Source: Podospora comata
Taxonomy: Eukaryota; Ascomycota; Sordariomycetes; Sordariales; Podosporaceae
Assembly: GCA_017354895.1 (NCBI GenBank)
Contig: CP071497.1
Span: 2,356,001-2,420,000 of the forward strand
Direction: 5' to 3'
DNA: 64,000 nt
Below are positions 54,417 through 64,000 of the stretch, piece by piece. Position 1 is the first letter of the stretch, and every line of letters begins with the position of its first letter. Below the pieces are notes generated by a model. That model was not told the origin of the DNA and searched no databases. It saw only the letters and a list, made by a program, of their open reading frames with translations. The position numbers were made by a program, and so were the translations under genes.

Positions 54417-56024
54417 CTAAGCATCGACGACCTTGATCTGAGCTGCCTTAGCAAAGTCTTCGGCTTCCTTGATAATCTGAAAACTCTTTGTCAGCTCCAT
54501 TGAAATGAATCAGTACTAATTTTCTGCAGAAAACCTACCTCGTCATACTTTGTGACAGCATCCTGAATGCCATGGCTGATGTTGGACTTCCGGATAGCCT
54601 GCAATGGTGAACTCGTGCCCTTCTCAATCTTGTCAATGGCCTTGATAACAGGGTCAAGAGACTCTTCCAAATGCCGGAAGGTGTCCTGAATCAACCGGAT
54701 CCCCTCCACCGCCTTTGTCATCCTGGTGATCAAATCATCAATCTGAGCCTCCAAGGCCATGACAGTAGTCTGGCATTTGAGAACATCCTCCGTCTCCTTG
54801 TTCTGGGTGGACCACTTGTCCAACGCATCCTTGAAGTCTTTGAGCTTCTGGTACAGGTTCCAAGTACCCGTAGGGCCGCTGAGCACATTGACCCAGAACT
54901 TCCAACCCTTGGGGTCTCCTTCCTCTTTCTGGAACATGCACGAAGTCAGTGACCTTTCCAACATGTGTACAATGCGCTAATGGCTTGGATTGAACTCACC
55001 AACTCCTTGCTCTGCTTATCCGCCTCATCCTTGGCGTCCTTGAGCTTCTTCTGCAAGTCTTCCAGTTCATGGTTCAAGTACACCATGGCATTCTTGTAAT
55101 GCTTTCCCCCAGAATCCGTCACCGGGCTTAGATACTTGTCATTCACAGCGGTGACCTGCTTCTTGTTGGCCTCGGTTTCGTTGAGGAACTATCATCCATC
55201 CGACAGGTCAGTCATAAGTTCTTTCTCTGCCATCCCAAACATCAAAATGAATCTCACGTCTTGAAGGTCTTTCCTCAACTTGTCACTCTGCTCTTCCTTC
55301 TCCTTGGCGTCCGACTTGAGCTCCTCCAGTCTTTCCTTCGCGAGCTCCTTCGCCGCTTCGAAATCATCGTCAATGCTGTCCTTGTTCTTGTACTTGTCCG
55401 ACGTCAGCGTCTTGAGCTGCGCGCCGAGGCCATCATCGGCTCCGAGGGAGGTCTTGGCGTTGACGGCGTATTTCTTCACCAGGGAGGAATATGAGGCTTG
55501 AGAAACGTCAGTCAGAATGCCAAGGGCGTGGGTTCAAAATGGGGGATGGAGAGAACTCACAGACCCCCTCCATGGGCCCACTGCTGAACTTGTGGCACGA
55601 GGAAGAAACAGCGACGAGAGCATCTTTGGTATCCTGTTCACATGGTAAGCACCTATGCTTTCCAGGCTGATGGCAAGGTGTAATACCTCGTAGATCTTGG
55701 GAAGGACCGCTTCCAAAGGCTTGAACCGGGACTGAGGGAGCTTCTTCTGGAAGTCGGCATCATTGTCGGGGTACAGCATTCCGCACCAGACATATGCTTG
55801 GATGGCTGAAAGAACCTTTGTGTCAGTCCCAACATCAACGACATGGTTGCACGCAGAGTGGTAATCGTACCGTAGAATGGGCTCTTGTCGCCATTGAAAG
55901 TGACCTTGCCGTCTGCCTTCGCCGTTCTGAGGAAACGATCCGGGTGCGTTTTGAGTTCAGCCTCGAGAGAGTCCTGCAAGGTCTTCTCTGCTGCCTTGGG
56001 GTCGTTGGTCCAGTCGGTTGACAT
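54417..56024 (-). CDS. XaxA/ClyA-like all-helical pore-forming-type protein
   Basis: Seven exons on the minus strand (56,024-55,871; 55,805-55,687; 55,633-55,561; 55,496-55,258; 55,188-55,000; 54,928-54,539; 54,476-54,417) give 407 residues; all six introns (53-71 bases) keep the frame and the reading looks whole. The chain is helical throughout: EAAKELAKERLEELKSDAKE and HELEDLQKKLKDAKDEADKQ are coiled coils, and a hydrophobic patch (WKFWVNVLSGPTGTW, about 264-280) splits them from a last long helix (VMALEAQIDDLITRMTKAVE). This plan, long helices around one hydrophobic hairpin, is that of alpha-pore-forming proteins such as ClyA and XaxA, which fungal genomes also encode (from memory). There is no signal peptide. 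It is divergent from a MACPF gene. A tethering or structural role is the alternative. Confidence 0.6.
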
Positions 56025-56980
56025 GTTGAAGGTGAATGATTGTGGACGAGGTAGAGAGATTGAGTGCGATGGGCTCAAAGTGTAAATGTTGCAGATGATG
56101 CCACAAGGGTAAGACGGAGGGAAGCGAAATGTCGCTATATAACCTGAGAATGCTGTGAGTCTGTGAGGCGTGCTGTGCTACCTTGGACATGCCCACGACT
56201 TCAGATCATTGTTGAACAACAGGAGGTCGCCGACCAGGTCGTCCCCGAAGCTCGTATGCACTCTGCAGGCATTCGGGCCGTGATGGTATTTCGGAGACGG
56301 TGATTGATTCACAAGATGGAGTTTCAGCTCGACTCGCTGTGTTGACGTAACGGTGGCTCAAGGTCTGGTACACGTGTGGATCATCTGGAGTTGTAGTATT
56401 CTTGTTACGCGCGATAAACGGTTGCTGATGTCTTGGAGGGCGGGTGGTCGCTGTATCGTGGATGATGATTTTACGAGACTGAAGCTGTAGTTGACCTATC
56501 GTGACCCGCCTTTGGCGGCGAGATTGGCGCGATGTGCAGCTGTCGATCTGTCAATTGGATTGATCGACATTCTGTCAACACATTTCTGTGGGGCTCAAGT
56601 GGTTAGATTTGCGTACTTCAAGAACCAAAGCGGGGAACTCTACAGTGGGTGAATGGGTGAGTGGCTGGCTGAGGATTGCGGGTTGAAGGTATGTCTTAGA
56701 ACTAAGTGTCACCAAAACTGCAAGTTATCGGGAGTGACGCAGGCATACCTGTGTGGAGCATCTACAAGGTGTCCATTGGGTCAAGCGGGCTTGCCAGGGG
56801 GGAGGTCCCCGTGTTGATCTGGAGTCGAGCCGACGAAGCATGGACCACGTACAAGAAGGATAAAAATGGCTTCTTTGACAGGAGAGTTGTATCATCAAGC
56901 ACTTTGTTTCCAGAAATCTTTGCTCTTTCAAGCCTTGAATCGCCAACCGTTGTCACACATCACGCATCATCATCATCATC
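56025..56980. promoter_or_regulatory. Shared divergent intergenic region of the pore-protein pair
   Basis: 956 bases separate the two starts. CTATATAAC at about 56,134 could serve the minus gene as TATA element, 110 bases from its ATG. No further box is supported. The plus side has a CATCATCATCAT run just before its ATG. Confidence 0.35.
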
Positions 56981-59378
56981 ATGGCTTCCTTCCCCGATTT
57001 TCAAATCCAAATCGAAAGCCCAGGCGGCGAGCCGTTCCCTTCCATCTCTAGCAAGACGCTGGGTTCCGATGTGAAAAAAGCAACGTTGTCCAAGCTCAGG
57101 GGCCTTTGCCGCATGTATGTCAAACATCTTTGGTGGCCACAGTGAGCAGAATCTAACATGTCTTTAGCCCAAAGAAATACGCCTTCAGCACCAATGGCAA
57201 AAATGCCCTCTCCGACAGCACGTCTCTCAATGACTACATCCACTTGACCCCTGACGTAAGATGTTTATTTTCTACAAACCTTTCTTTATCTTGGCTGACC
57301 AACATTACAGAACCTTGCCAGCCTTTCTCCCGAGGCGAAGGCCACCGAGAAGGTAGAGGGAGCACCAGCTGCTGAGACGGAGGAAAAGCCCAAGCCCAAG
57401 GGTGTTCCCTTCGTCACGGTTCATCTCGTCTCCACGGTTGTGGCCAGCAAGCCACAGGAGAACGTCCCGCAATTCACTGTAATCTCTGATCTCAAAAACC
57501 TACTCGGAAGCGCTGGCAAAGGAGTTGATGGCGGCAAAGTCGGGAATACCGCCGAGTTGTTGGGAAAACTTGACTCTCTGCAGCAAAATTACGCGACGGC
57601 AGCTAGGTATGTCTTGTGCAGATGGCGACATATTATCGACAATGCTGACATGGACTTGTATCAATACAGTTCCAGGGACTACACCGAACCCGCCGATCTG
57701 ACTGAGACGCAGTGGGAGAACATCCTGTTCAATAACCGGATTCTGCATGGCTACACCCACATGCCAGGCACCGGGCTCTTGGTCAAGGCCCCCAAGAGAG
57801 GTATGTTGATCCTACTCATTGCTGGGATCCAATTCCAAGCTAATAACAGAAGCCTTCTCAATCCGTCGTCCGCTCCAGGCACCTTCTCCAGATCTGGGCG
57901 AAGTAGCGAAAGCCCCAGTGCCAGAGGAAAAGGCACTCGACAAGACGAGCGACAAGAAGGTGGTGAAGGAATATCTGGTTTGTCAAACTCGCATCTGATT
58001 GCCACCCACAGGTAACTAACATGAGGCCAAACAGAACACTGTCCCAGGCATTCCATCTTTCTACATCGATGACGACTCCAAAGTCACCGTCACCGAAACC
58101 AGGACTGCGTTCCAACGGTCCATGGCGCGGGAAGGATTCAGTTCCACGGCTATTGAAGCAAATGCGTCAGTCACAAACTCACTGCTGGTCTTGTACCCAT
58201 GGCTAAACATTGCGTAGAAGCGGGAGCCCGTTTGGCAAGTCGATCTCTGCTTCCGCGGCCCTCTCCGAAGAGAATTCCTACAGCAAGAAGAGTCTCACTG
58301 AAGAGACCGACTTTAACTTGGAGGTCGCTTACAAGGTATGTTTGTCATGTGTCGAGGTAGACTTAGACGTCCAAACCACTGACCTTGGAACAGTTCCCCC
58401 GTGTAGCCATAGACCTCTCCCCCCGCTACCTCCAGCTCTCCGACGAGTGCGAGGAAGCAATCAAGAACAGCAAGAGCGACTACGACAAAGTCCAGTTCAT
58501 TAATGACTACGGTGCCACCTTCCCTCCCAAGCTCCAGACAAGTCCATAAGCTCATACTCCAATACAGGTGACGCATTCCCAACCAAGGTCGTCCTCGGCG
58601 GTTTCCTCCGCAGCAGCCGCCAAGTCAAAGTCAAGACCAATGAGCAACTTGATGCAGCCAAGGAAGAGACCAAGAAGGCCGCCGGCCTCAGTTTTGCCTC
58701 ACCCCAAGTGAGCTTTGGGGTGAACTACGCCAAGACCACAAGTGACACCACGACGACGGCCCAGGGCCAGACGATCGGGAACGCTGCCTTGACCTGGGAG
58801 GCGCGTGGTGGAGACACTGTGCTTTGTTCCAAGTGAGTTCCAGCTCCAGCCGTTGTCGCAACGTACACACAAGCTGACTCCCACAAAGCCCATCTGCCTG
58901 GGCCTCAACCGTAAAGGACTACCGCTACTGGCGCATCACCGAGGTAAGCCTTCTTCCCCTGACACATAACGAAATCCTGCTCTAACACCCGTAACACCAG
59001 CAATCCCAAACCGTCTCCCTCGTCCGCATAATAGACGGTATAGACCCCAACATGGCCCACAAAGTCGAATTCCCCAACCAAAAAGACGACAAGCTCCCCG
59101 GCAACGGAGACCTCCCCGAGTCAGAGCTCATCGACAAAGCCACCAACCTCCTCATGGGACCCCCCAGCTCAGTGCCAATGCAAATCGTCCTCAAGGCCTA
59201 CCGGGAAGACACCGACAAGAAGGGCTACCACGCCTGGCTGAAGAAGGAGCATTCCACCGAGTACGACGACCTGGAGATCAAAGACCCGGGGGCTGGCTGG
59301 GACAGCCTGACGGATAGTTGCAAAACTTATTACATCATCTATGTGTACAAGGCGAAGGACAAGAAGGTTTTTACTTGA
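56981..59378 (+). CDS. MACPF-domain (perforin-like) protein
   Basis: Eleven exons (56,981-57,114; 57,168-57,255; 57,311-57,606; 57,670-57,800; 57,850-57,977; 58,035-58,165; 58,218-58,335; 58,394-58,511; 58,568-58,832; 58,889-58,943; 59,001-59,378) splice into 613 residues; ten introns of 49-63 bases all keep the frame, so it looks whole. The N-terminus may hold a small ubiquitin-like fold (about 1-75), then an acidic Pro/Lys linker. The MACPF core shows FPRVAIDLSPRYLQLSDECE, FINDYGDAFPTKVVLGG (the Y-G-x-x-F signature, about 381), VSFGVNYAKTTSDTTTT and GGDTVLCSNPSAW...DYRYWRITE. About 110 residues follow. The family forms membrane pores in defence, killing or development. No signal peptide is visible. 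Paired with the XaxA-like gene. Confidence 0.8.
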
Positions 59379-59799
59379 GACGTGAGGACTGGGTGGCTGG
59401 ACAGCGAGGGGGATGCAGGCGGGGCTTCCTGGGGACGTTCAACGTCACATACATGACATGATCAAAGTACAACATACCTATTGGAAGTATCTCCAGACTC
59501 TAATTTATCCCATAGTGTGTCTCAAAGACAATATTAATATGATAGCCTATCATGCTACAGCAACACATCATAGCTGGTATGTGAACATGGCAGTCCTTCA
59601 TAAAGGACGCGTTATGCCCATGAACATGCTAAATAGTGTTACTAGTCTAATAGCATACTAGCAGATGCAAGTAAGGGTTTCTGTCATTATAAAAAAAGAG
59701 GCTTTTCAGAGCCACTAATGGGTCCTACTGATAACCTCCTCCTTACATATTTACTTATCCTCCCTATAATATAGTAAAAGCACCTGGAAGAAAATTAAT
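59379..59799. other. 3' flank of the MACPF gene
   Basis: No supported gene; AT-rich from 59,460. Confidence 0.3.
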
Positions 59800-59959
59800 A
59801 AGCCTTGAAATTATCTTTAAAGGCCTTAAAATTATCTTTCAAAACTTTTTCTGATGATATTTTAGAGACTTTTGTCCTGCTTCTAAGGCCTATTGAATAT
59901 ATTTCAAGGCTTGCTAACCATCTTTCAATATTTAATGATCATCGTTCAAAATATGATTA
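59800..59959. repeat. Diverged array of 20-21 bp units
   Basis: AAGGCCTTAAAATTATCTTTC, AAGGCCTATTGAATATATTTC and AAGGCTTGCTAACCATCTTTC are examples of units with a 21-base period. They share the GGCCT plus TATCTTT core with the arrays at 13.8 and 29.4 kb. Some middle units are hard to see. Confidence 0.7.
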
Positions 59960-60694
59960 AATTCTCTATAACCGGGAGCGGGGACGACGTTGTTTAGATG
60001 GACAACCAGTGAATGCGTGCTTGAATAGGATTACGTCCTCTGTGTCATAACACGCTACGTTGCTAATAGTAGTCAGAGTGGTGGCTGTGTTTGTGAGCAA
60101 TAAAGCGAAGTTGCTTGGTTGCATGAGCATTTGTTAGCAAATGACACAGAACTCTAACCCAGCCAAGGTCATACGAATGACTGCACAGCCTGTGAGGCGG
60201 TTATCCTTCGGAGCTTCAAGAGTGTCGCTGCCGTTCTATCGAACACAGCCCTAGAATCTTCCTTTTATTCTTGCTGCACGGAGGTCCCTTTTTGTGGAAA
60301 GCTTTCGCTCTGGCTTTAGCCTCCAAGCTCCCTTCGCCTCCTATTGAGCCATTTTATCCCTGTCACCGCAAACTTTTGATTTACGCCAATCTCCTCCGTG
60401 ACAGACGAAGCCCACGCCCAAAACAACGACATTAAGTCTCCCACCCAGAAAGGATTGCACATTCAAGACTCATTAGAGCCCTGTATCTCTCTGTCTGCAA
60501 ACCCAAGTACTCTGCCAATCTATCTTGAGGACGGAAAACCTCTATACTTTTTCAACGAGTCCCTCTTGGTCAACTTGCCCTATCTGCAGATGGTTAACTG
60601 CGGATGTCAGGAGGAGCTCGCCAAGTTGGACAAGCGAGTTCCGTGGAGGTAAAGTCCACTAAACCACCTCACATCACTCATATACCTTAGTCTC
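59960..60694. other. Region without a confirmed gene
   Basis: A frame is open at about 60,376-60,652 on the plus strand (KGLHIQDSLEPCISL, IYLEDGKPLYFFNESLLVN). It has protein-like composition but no Met start, and would need an upstream exon, for which only a GTGACAG acceptor is visible. I cannot decide whether it is a gene fragment. Confidence 0.3.
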
Positions 60695-61465
60695 ACTAAC
60701 CTTTTCCCGAAAATAGTTGTCCTTGACACATGGTCGATGATGTGGTGATATGAAGTGTCTGTTCTGTCTTCAACATGAACGAATTCATTTCTCCCGTATC
60801 GTCCTCGCCTCGTTCCGGGTAGAACTCGTAGAAATGGACATCGCGTCCAATTGTGACTGCCGCCAAAATACACTTATTCGGGTCCTTTTACTCCTTCGGA
60901 CGCTCTTCCTTCTTCGCACGCTTTCCTTTGCTACCCGTCTTCGGGTTCTTATCAGTAAATATGCCACACTCTTGCTCCAAATAATCCCGTAACTGTCTCT
61001 TAGTTTTCTCCCAAGCCTCAACACCGCCGCCAATCTTCTTGTCTTCAATAATGAAAACGGGCTGAAGTTTTCGTTCACCACCTGGAAGAGTTGTCAAAAT
61101 CTGGACCTTGCAGTCCTATCGTTCTAGGGAGCCGGCGCACGGTGGTAGCTGATACCCCCACGAAAAGCCATTGTCTTCATCGAAAAAGTGGGGAAAGATA
61201 TTTTGCCATATGTGATCCACAAAGCACTGGCACGACGTCGCTGTATGCGGCCGCAACAGTTGCGATCTCCATATAGTATATTCGACATTAGATACAACCT
61301 AAACAGCAGCTTATTGGTACCTACACCACCAGGTAGGGGGTCGGGTATGCGGGGCATTTTGATTCTGGGGTGAAAAAGCTTGTCGACGGTGCTTGGCGGA
61401 AGTGATGGTCTTTCGCAGGTTTCAGCAGGCCAGGATTCTTGAGGTAAACAGATCCATCGCAACAA
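60695..61465 (-). pseudogene. Nuclease-like (fungal PD-(D/E)XK-type family) pseudogene
   Basis: The minus strand reads CKVQILTTLPGGERKLQPVF, IIEDKKIGGGVEAWEKTKRQ and LRDYLEQECGIF, then KCILAAVTIGRDVHFYEF and a stop at 60,695-60,697. The IIEDKK core with downstream AVTIGRxVxFYEF is how a large family of fungal restriction-nuclease-like proteins ends (from memory). A TAA at 60,888-60,890 interrupts the frame between the two parts, and a TAG precedes the first. The upstream part (61,124-61,465) is in another frame. About three lesions. Compare the truncated relative at 2254-2713, which matches the N-terminal part of such families. Confidence 0.5.
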
Positions 61466-62030
61466 CCGGACTTCTCTCCGGACATGGACTGTTTGTATCT
61501 ATAATGCAACACCATCTTGACTCAATTCGTACCAAAAGTATATTTCCTTGTTTTCTTCTTTTGCTTTTGCACCTAACAACTTGTACACCTCATCTTCACA
61601 TATTACTCATTCAACTCTTAAGATATACAAATATGAAAGAATACCGAACGCGTCATCGAAAGCGCCGTGGTTTTGGTTAGATATATCACTATGCAACCGC
61701 CTGAGTCATAACTATATTTTTGTTAAACGGCAGCAGGCTATTCCACGGACTAGACGGAGGAGTAACTTAGCAATAATCTATCCAATACGTGAACGGCCAC
61801 AAGACAAAAAATTCTAACGCCATACACCAGGTTATTACCGTCGAGGCCAACCGATCCAAAACGGTGGCTAGCCTTTGTACCTATTGCAATAGTTGGAGTC
61901 CATGATTTGTGTTGCCGGCATTTGCAAATGAAAGTCAATCTGAATCTGATTTAAAAAAATAAAATAAAAAAAAGTCGAGTTTGATCAGCTGTAAGTGGCT
62001 TGAAAATCATTGACGGCTCTCAGGCGCTTA
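61466..62030. other. Spacer without supported gene
   Basis: AT-rich around 61,550-61,980, including a run of A near 61,955. No motif seen. Confidence 0.3.
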
Positions 62031-62584
62031 TATTCTTGCTGGGCTTCTGGGAATCTTCTGCAGTGTCAGGGTCATCTGGTAAATATGTTAACCATACATT
62101 TCTTCGTGCCAACCGTGGGCAGCCAAGAGTCGAGTGGAATCGAGATAGATGATAACCAACACACAACACTCACCAGAAATCATCCTCGTATCCATAGCCG
62201 GCAAGCAAGCCCGGTCAGGCCACGAGGTTGACATCCGGTGTGGCTGCTGTGCGCCAGACTCATGGCGCACCAGAACGGATAGGTGTAGAGACAAATGTGT
62301 TTGTGGCAGACTGAGGCTGGGCACCACAATGGCGAAGGCGTGTGATCGAGAGACTTACAATTGCAAACGCCTGGCCGTCGACGGCAGCTTCAGTGCCCGA
62401 GGCGGGGAAGTCAAGCTCCATTCGTGAATCCTGAAGAAGCTTTATCGAGTGTTACATTGAAAACAAGTCGATGAAATCGTAGGAATAGTGCCAGAAGGTG
62501 TGTCAGACGTAGCTCAGCATCCTCACCTGAGCCACTGAGGGCGACGGTAGACTGGTTGGCCAAATTTCGTAGACCACGACCCAT
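62031..62584 (-). CDS. Possible small spliced gene, unknown function
   Basis: A 5' intron (GTGAGG near 62,526 to TTCAG near 62,430) would lead to Met 62,421 and MELDFPASGTEAAVDGQAFA. A GTAAGT follows at 62,358. Later pieces in frame are PHRMSTSWPDRACLPAMDTR, and after another GTGAGT...ACCAG intron, DDPDTAEDSQKPSKNISA with a stop. A TATAAAA word lies upstream at about 62,753-62,760, with a pyrimidine-rich leader between. Splice signals are good, but coding evidence is weak and the model is provisional. Confidence 0.3.
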
Positions 62585-63318
62585 TCTGTCAAACAGCAAG
62601 ACGCGATGGTGGTGGGTGGTGGGTGGTGGGCGGTCGGTGGTCGGTAGAGAAGAGAGAAGTTTTCCTTTGCCGGGTTGTGGAGGGTAGAAGCAAGAGAAGA
62701 AAGTAGGAGGGGAGAGAAGAGAGTGGGAGCAAAAGAGGGAACGGGAGAAGGGATTTTATACCTGAGCAGCGAGGCAAGAGTGGGGCAGCAGGGCAGAAAA
62801 ATCAGACAATAGGCAGGGCCATTAGCAGGTGAATAGAGTGAATAAGCATGCACCAAGAGTGACGAATCGACAATCAAGGGCAGTCTGAGGAAGGAGCAAC
62901 GTCGACTCGAGGTTGGGGGTGGCAATAAGGTTACATGTAACTGGCTGAGGAAGGAGCGATCAGTTCGGATGGAAGCCCGCCATCCGGGAGGTACGCGTTA
63001 TTGGCTAGTCTGTTAGGGTTATGAGTCCTTAGCTCTAGAGGAAGAAGCTGGAAGGCGAAAGGAAAGGAAGAATCACGAAGCGGCGACATCAGTACACCAA
63101 AACAGTCAGAAGCGGTCAGAAGTCGAGATTGCTTCTTGTCTTGTGGGATCGATAGCACAACATGAAGTACAGTCTGGGAGGCAGAGACTTGGGCGGAATT
63201 TCTGTTGTTAATCACCAGGGCACTGAACCCAACATTTCAGGCTCGCTTGGAGTGTAAAGGGCCAGTAATGACGGCATCAGGGGGCCTCGAATTGATAGGT
63301 ACACATCTTTACTCTTAC
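62585..63318. promoter_or_regulatory. 5' flank of the small gene and spacer
   Basis: GGTATAAAATCCC on the minus strand (about 62,752-62,764) is a good TATA box match. Downstream of it is a long purine/pyrimidine-biased stretch with (GGTGGTGGGT) repeats near 62,610-62,640. The minus frame through 62,503-62,925 reads as leader, not protein. Confidence 0.35.
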
Positions 63319-63867
63319 CTATTCCCCTACGAAAATGACAAGGTCCTCTTCCTCCGACCCAGGCGGGTCACCGTCTTGACCATTCTCTTCAATTTCTTCC
63401 ACCACAATGTGTTTGAAATCATTGGCACGAGTCTTCTTCATGCTTTCGATTGTATCCTTGATGGCGTTGATCTCATGCAAAAGCCTGTTCCCAACGTTTG
63501 CAACGAGATCAACCTGCTTTTTGTTGATGCCATCCTGGATGTGTTCAACATCCAGCTGTCTGTACACATTCATCACATTGGCGGTCCATTTCTTGTTGTG
63601 TTTCTCCAGCTGGGCTTGGATCTGGTCGAGCTTTGCTTCAGTACGCAGCAAAACTTTTCTGGACTTTTTATCTGTTAAATTTGGGTCAAGTACCGGCATA
63701 TTCATTGCTCTTACCGGTCGAGCCTCCCCAGGCTTGGGGTTAATGTTAACACCAAGAGACTTGGAGCTGCCAGGTGTGGATTCCGCAGCCTTGGTAGCTT
63801 TGTAATGTGCTTTTTTTCTCTCTTTCCGGGCCTTGCGTTTCTTCTACAATCTCTGTTTGCTTGCCAT
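63319..63867 (-). CDS. Coiled-coil hypothetical protein with an early in-frame stop
   Basis: The certain part is Met 63,705 to the stop at 63,319: 128 residues with a coiled coil (RTEAKLDQIQAQLEKHNKKW, NRLLHEINAIKDTIESMKK) and an acidic end (VVEEIEENGQDGDPPGSEEE). The same frame is open upstream through NPKPGEARPVRAMN and a very basic stretch (KKRKARKERKKAHYKATK) to an ATG at 63,867 (MASKQRL), but a TAG at 63,844-63,846 stands as codon 8. So either translation begins at 63,705, or the full-length gene has been cut by one CAG/TGG-to-TAG change. No family recognised. Confidence 0.55.
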
Positions 63868-64000
63868 TGTCCAGATTTGTCGCAAATATCGTTATCCTGG
63901 CGCAGCAGGAGTCTGAATAAGAGAGTTCACAAGCACCCCACCTGGCATCCCTCAGTTGTCAAGTGATTCTGCCCCACCCACTCAGCTCAGACACTCCCAA
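63868..64000. other. Right edge of the window
   Basis: 5' flank of the coiled-coil gene; nothing further can be seen. Confidence 0.3.

Noticed and set aside
60376-60652. Open frame with protein-like sequence (LEDGKPLYFFNESLLVN)
   Set aside because: No Met start and no upstream exon that could be joined; kept only as a note in the spacer entry.
62503-62925. 140-codon minus-strand open frame, Leu/Pro/Ser rich
   Set aside because: It contains the TATA-like word and pyrimidine-rich leader of a downstream gene; composition is that of a leader.

Overview
The window looks like a stretch of an accessory chromosome region from a filamentous ascomycete, most likely a sordariomycete. The reasons are short 48-70 base introns with GT...AG ends and CTAAC-type branch sites, typical fungal families (APH-type kinase with a zinc-binding N-terminus, HET, OrdA-like P450, ACS-family MFS transporter, class I sesquiterpene cyclase, MACPF), and two very AT-rich blocks full of mobile elements whose decay is dominated by C-to-T/G-to-A change, as repeat-induced point mutation (RIP) produces. 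The species was not identified.

Layout. 1-2.7 kb: the tail of one gene, an APH-fold kinase, and a broken nuclease-like gene. 3.0-8.0 kb: first RIP island, holding a Tc1/mariner relic, a Ty3/gypsy fragment split by a solo LTR with a perfect 5-bp target duplication, and pieces of a second LTR family. 8.4-21.7 kb: a small Mrx7-like gene, a P450 with two frame breaks, a broken HET gene, an F-box-like gene, a sesquiterpene cyclase, a proline-rich protein, a decayed RING gene and an intact MDR reductase. 22.3-38.1 kb: a 1,617-residue protein with a pseudokinase core, an FrsA-like alpha/beta hydrolase, a coiled-coil protein, a methyltransferase, a flavin monooxygenase, an MFS transporter, an unknown gene and a 16-cysteine secreted protein. 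38.8-41.06 kb: a decayed F-box-associated-like gene that stops nine bases before the next island. 41.07-49.5 kb: second RIP island (LTRs, a nearly full-length Fot1/pogo element, a Ty3/gypsy body). 49.5-64 kb: a tRNA-Asp-like relic, a gene and its dead paralogue, a divergent pair encoding a XaxA/ClyA-like helical protein and a MACPF protein, a second nuclease-like pseudogene and two small minus-strand genes.

How the genes may work together. The cyclase (15.3 kb), P450, MDR reductase, hydrolase, methyltransferase, flavin monooxygenase and MFS transporter are the usual parts of a terpenoid cluster, but they are spread over about 27 kb among unrelated genes and the P450 looks broken. A cluster is therefore a hypothesis. 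The strongest functional unit is the divergent pair at 54.4-59.4 kb: both genes resolve into clean multi-exon frames and both resemble pore-forming families.

Several host genes (P450, HET, RING, F-box-like, both nuclease-like genes, the 63.3-kb gene) carry stops or frame breaks, so this is a region in decay next to repeats. Three arrays of a shared 20-21 bp motif lie at 13.8, 29.4 and 59.8 kb. All family names come from reading motifs by eye; no search was run.
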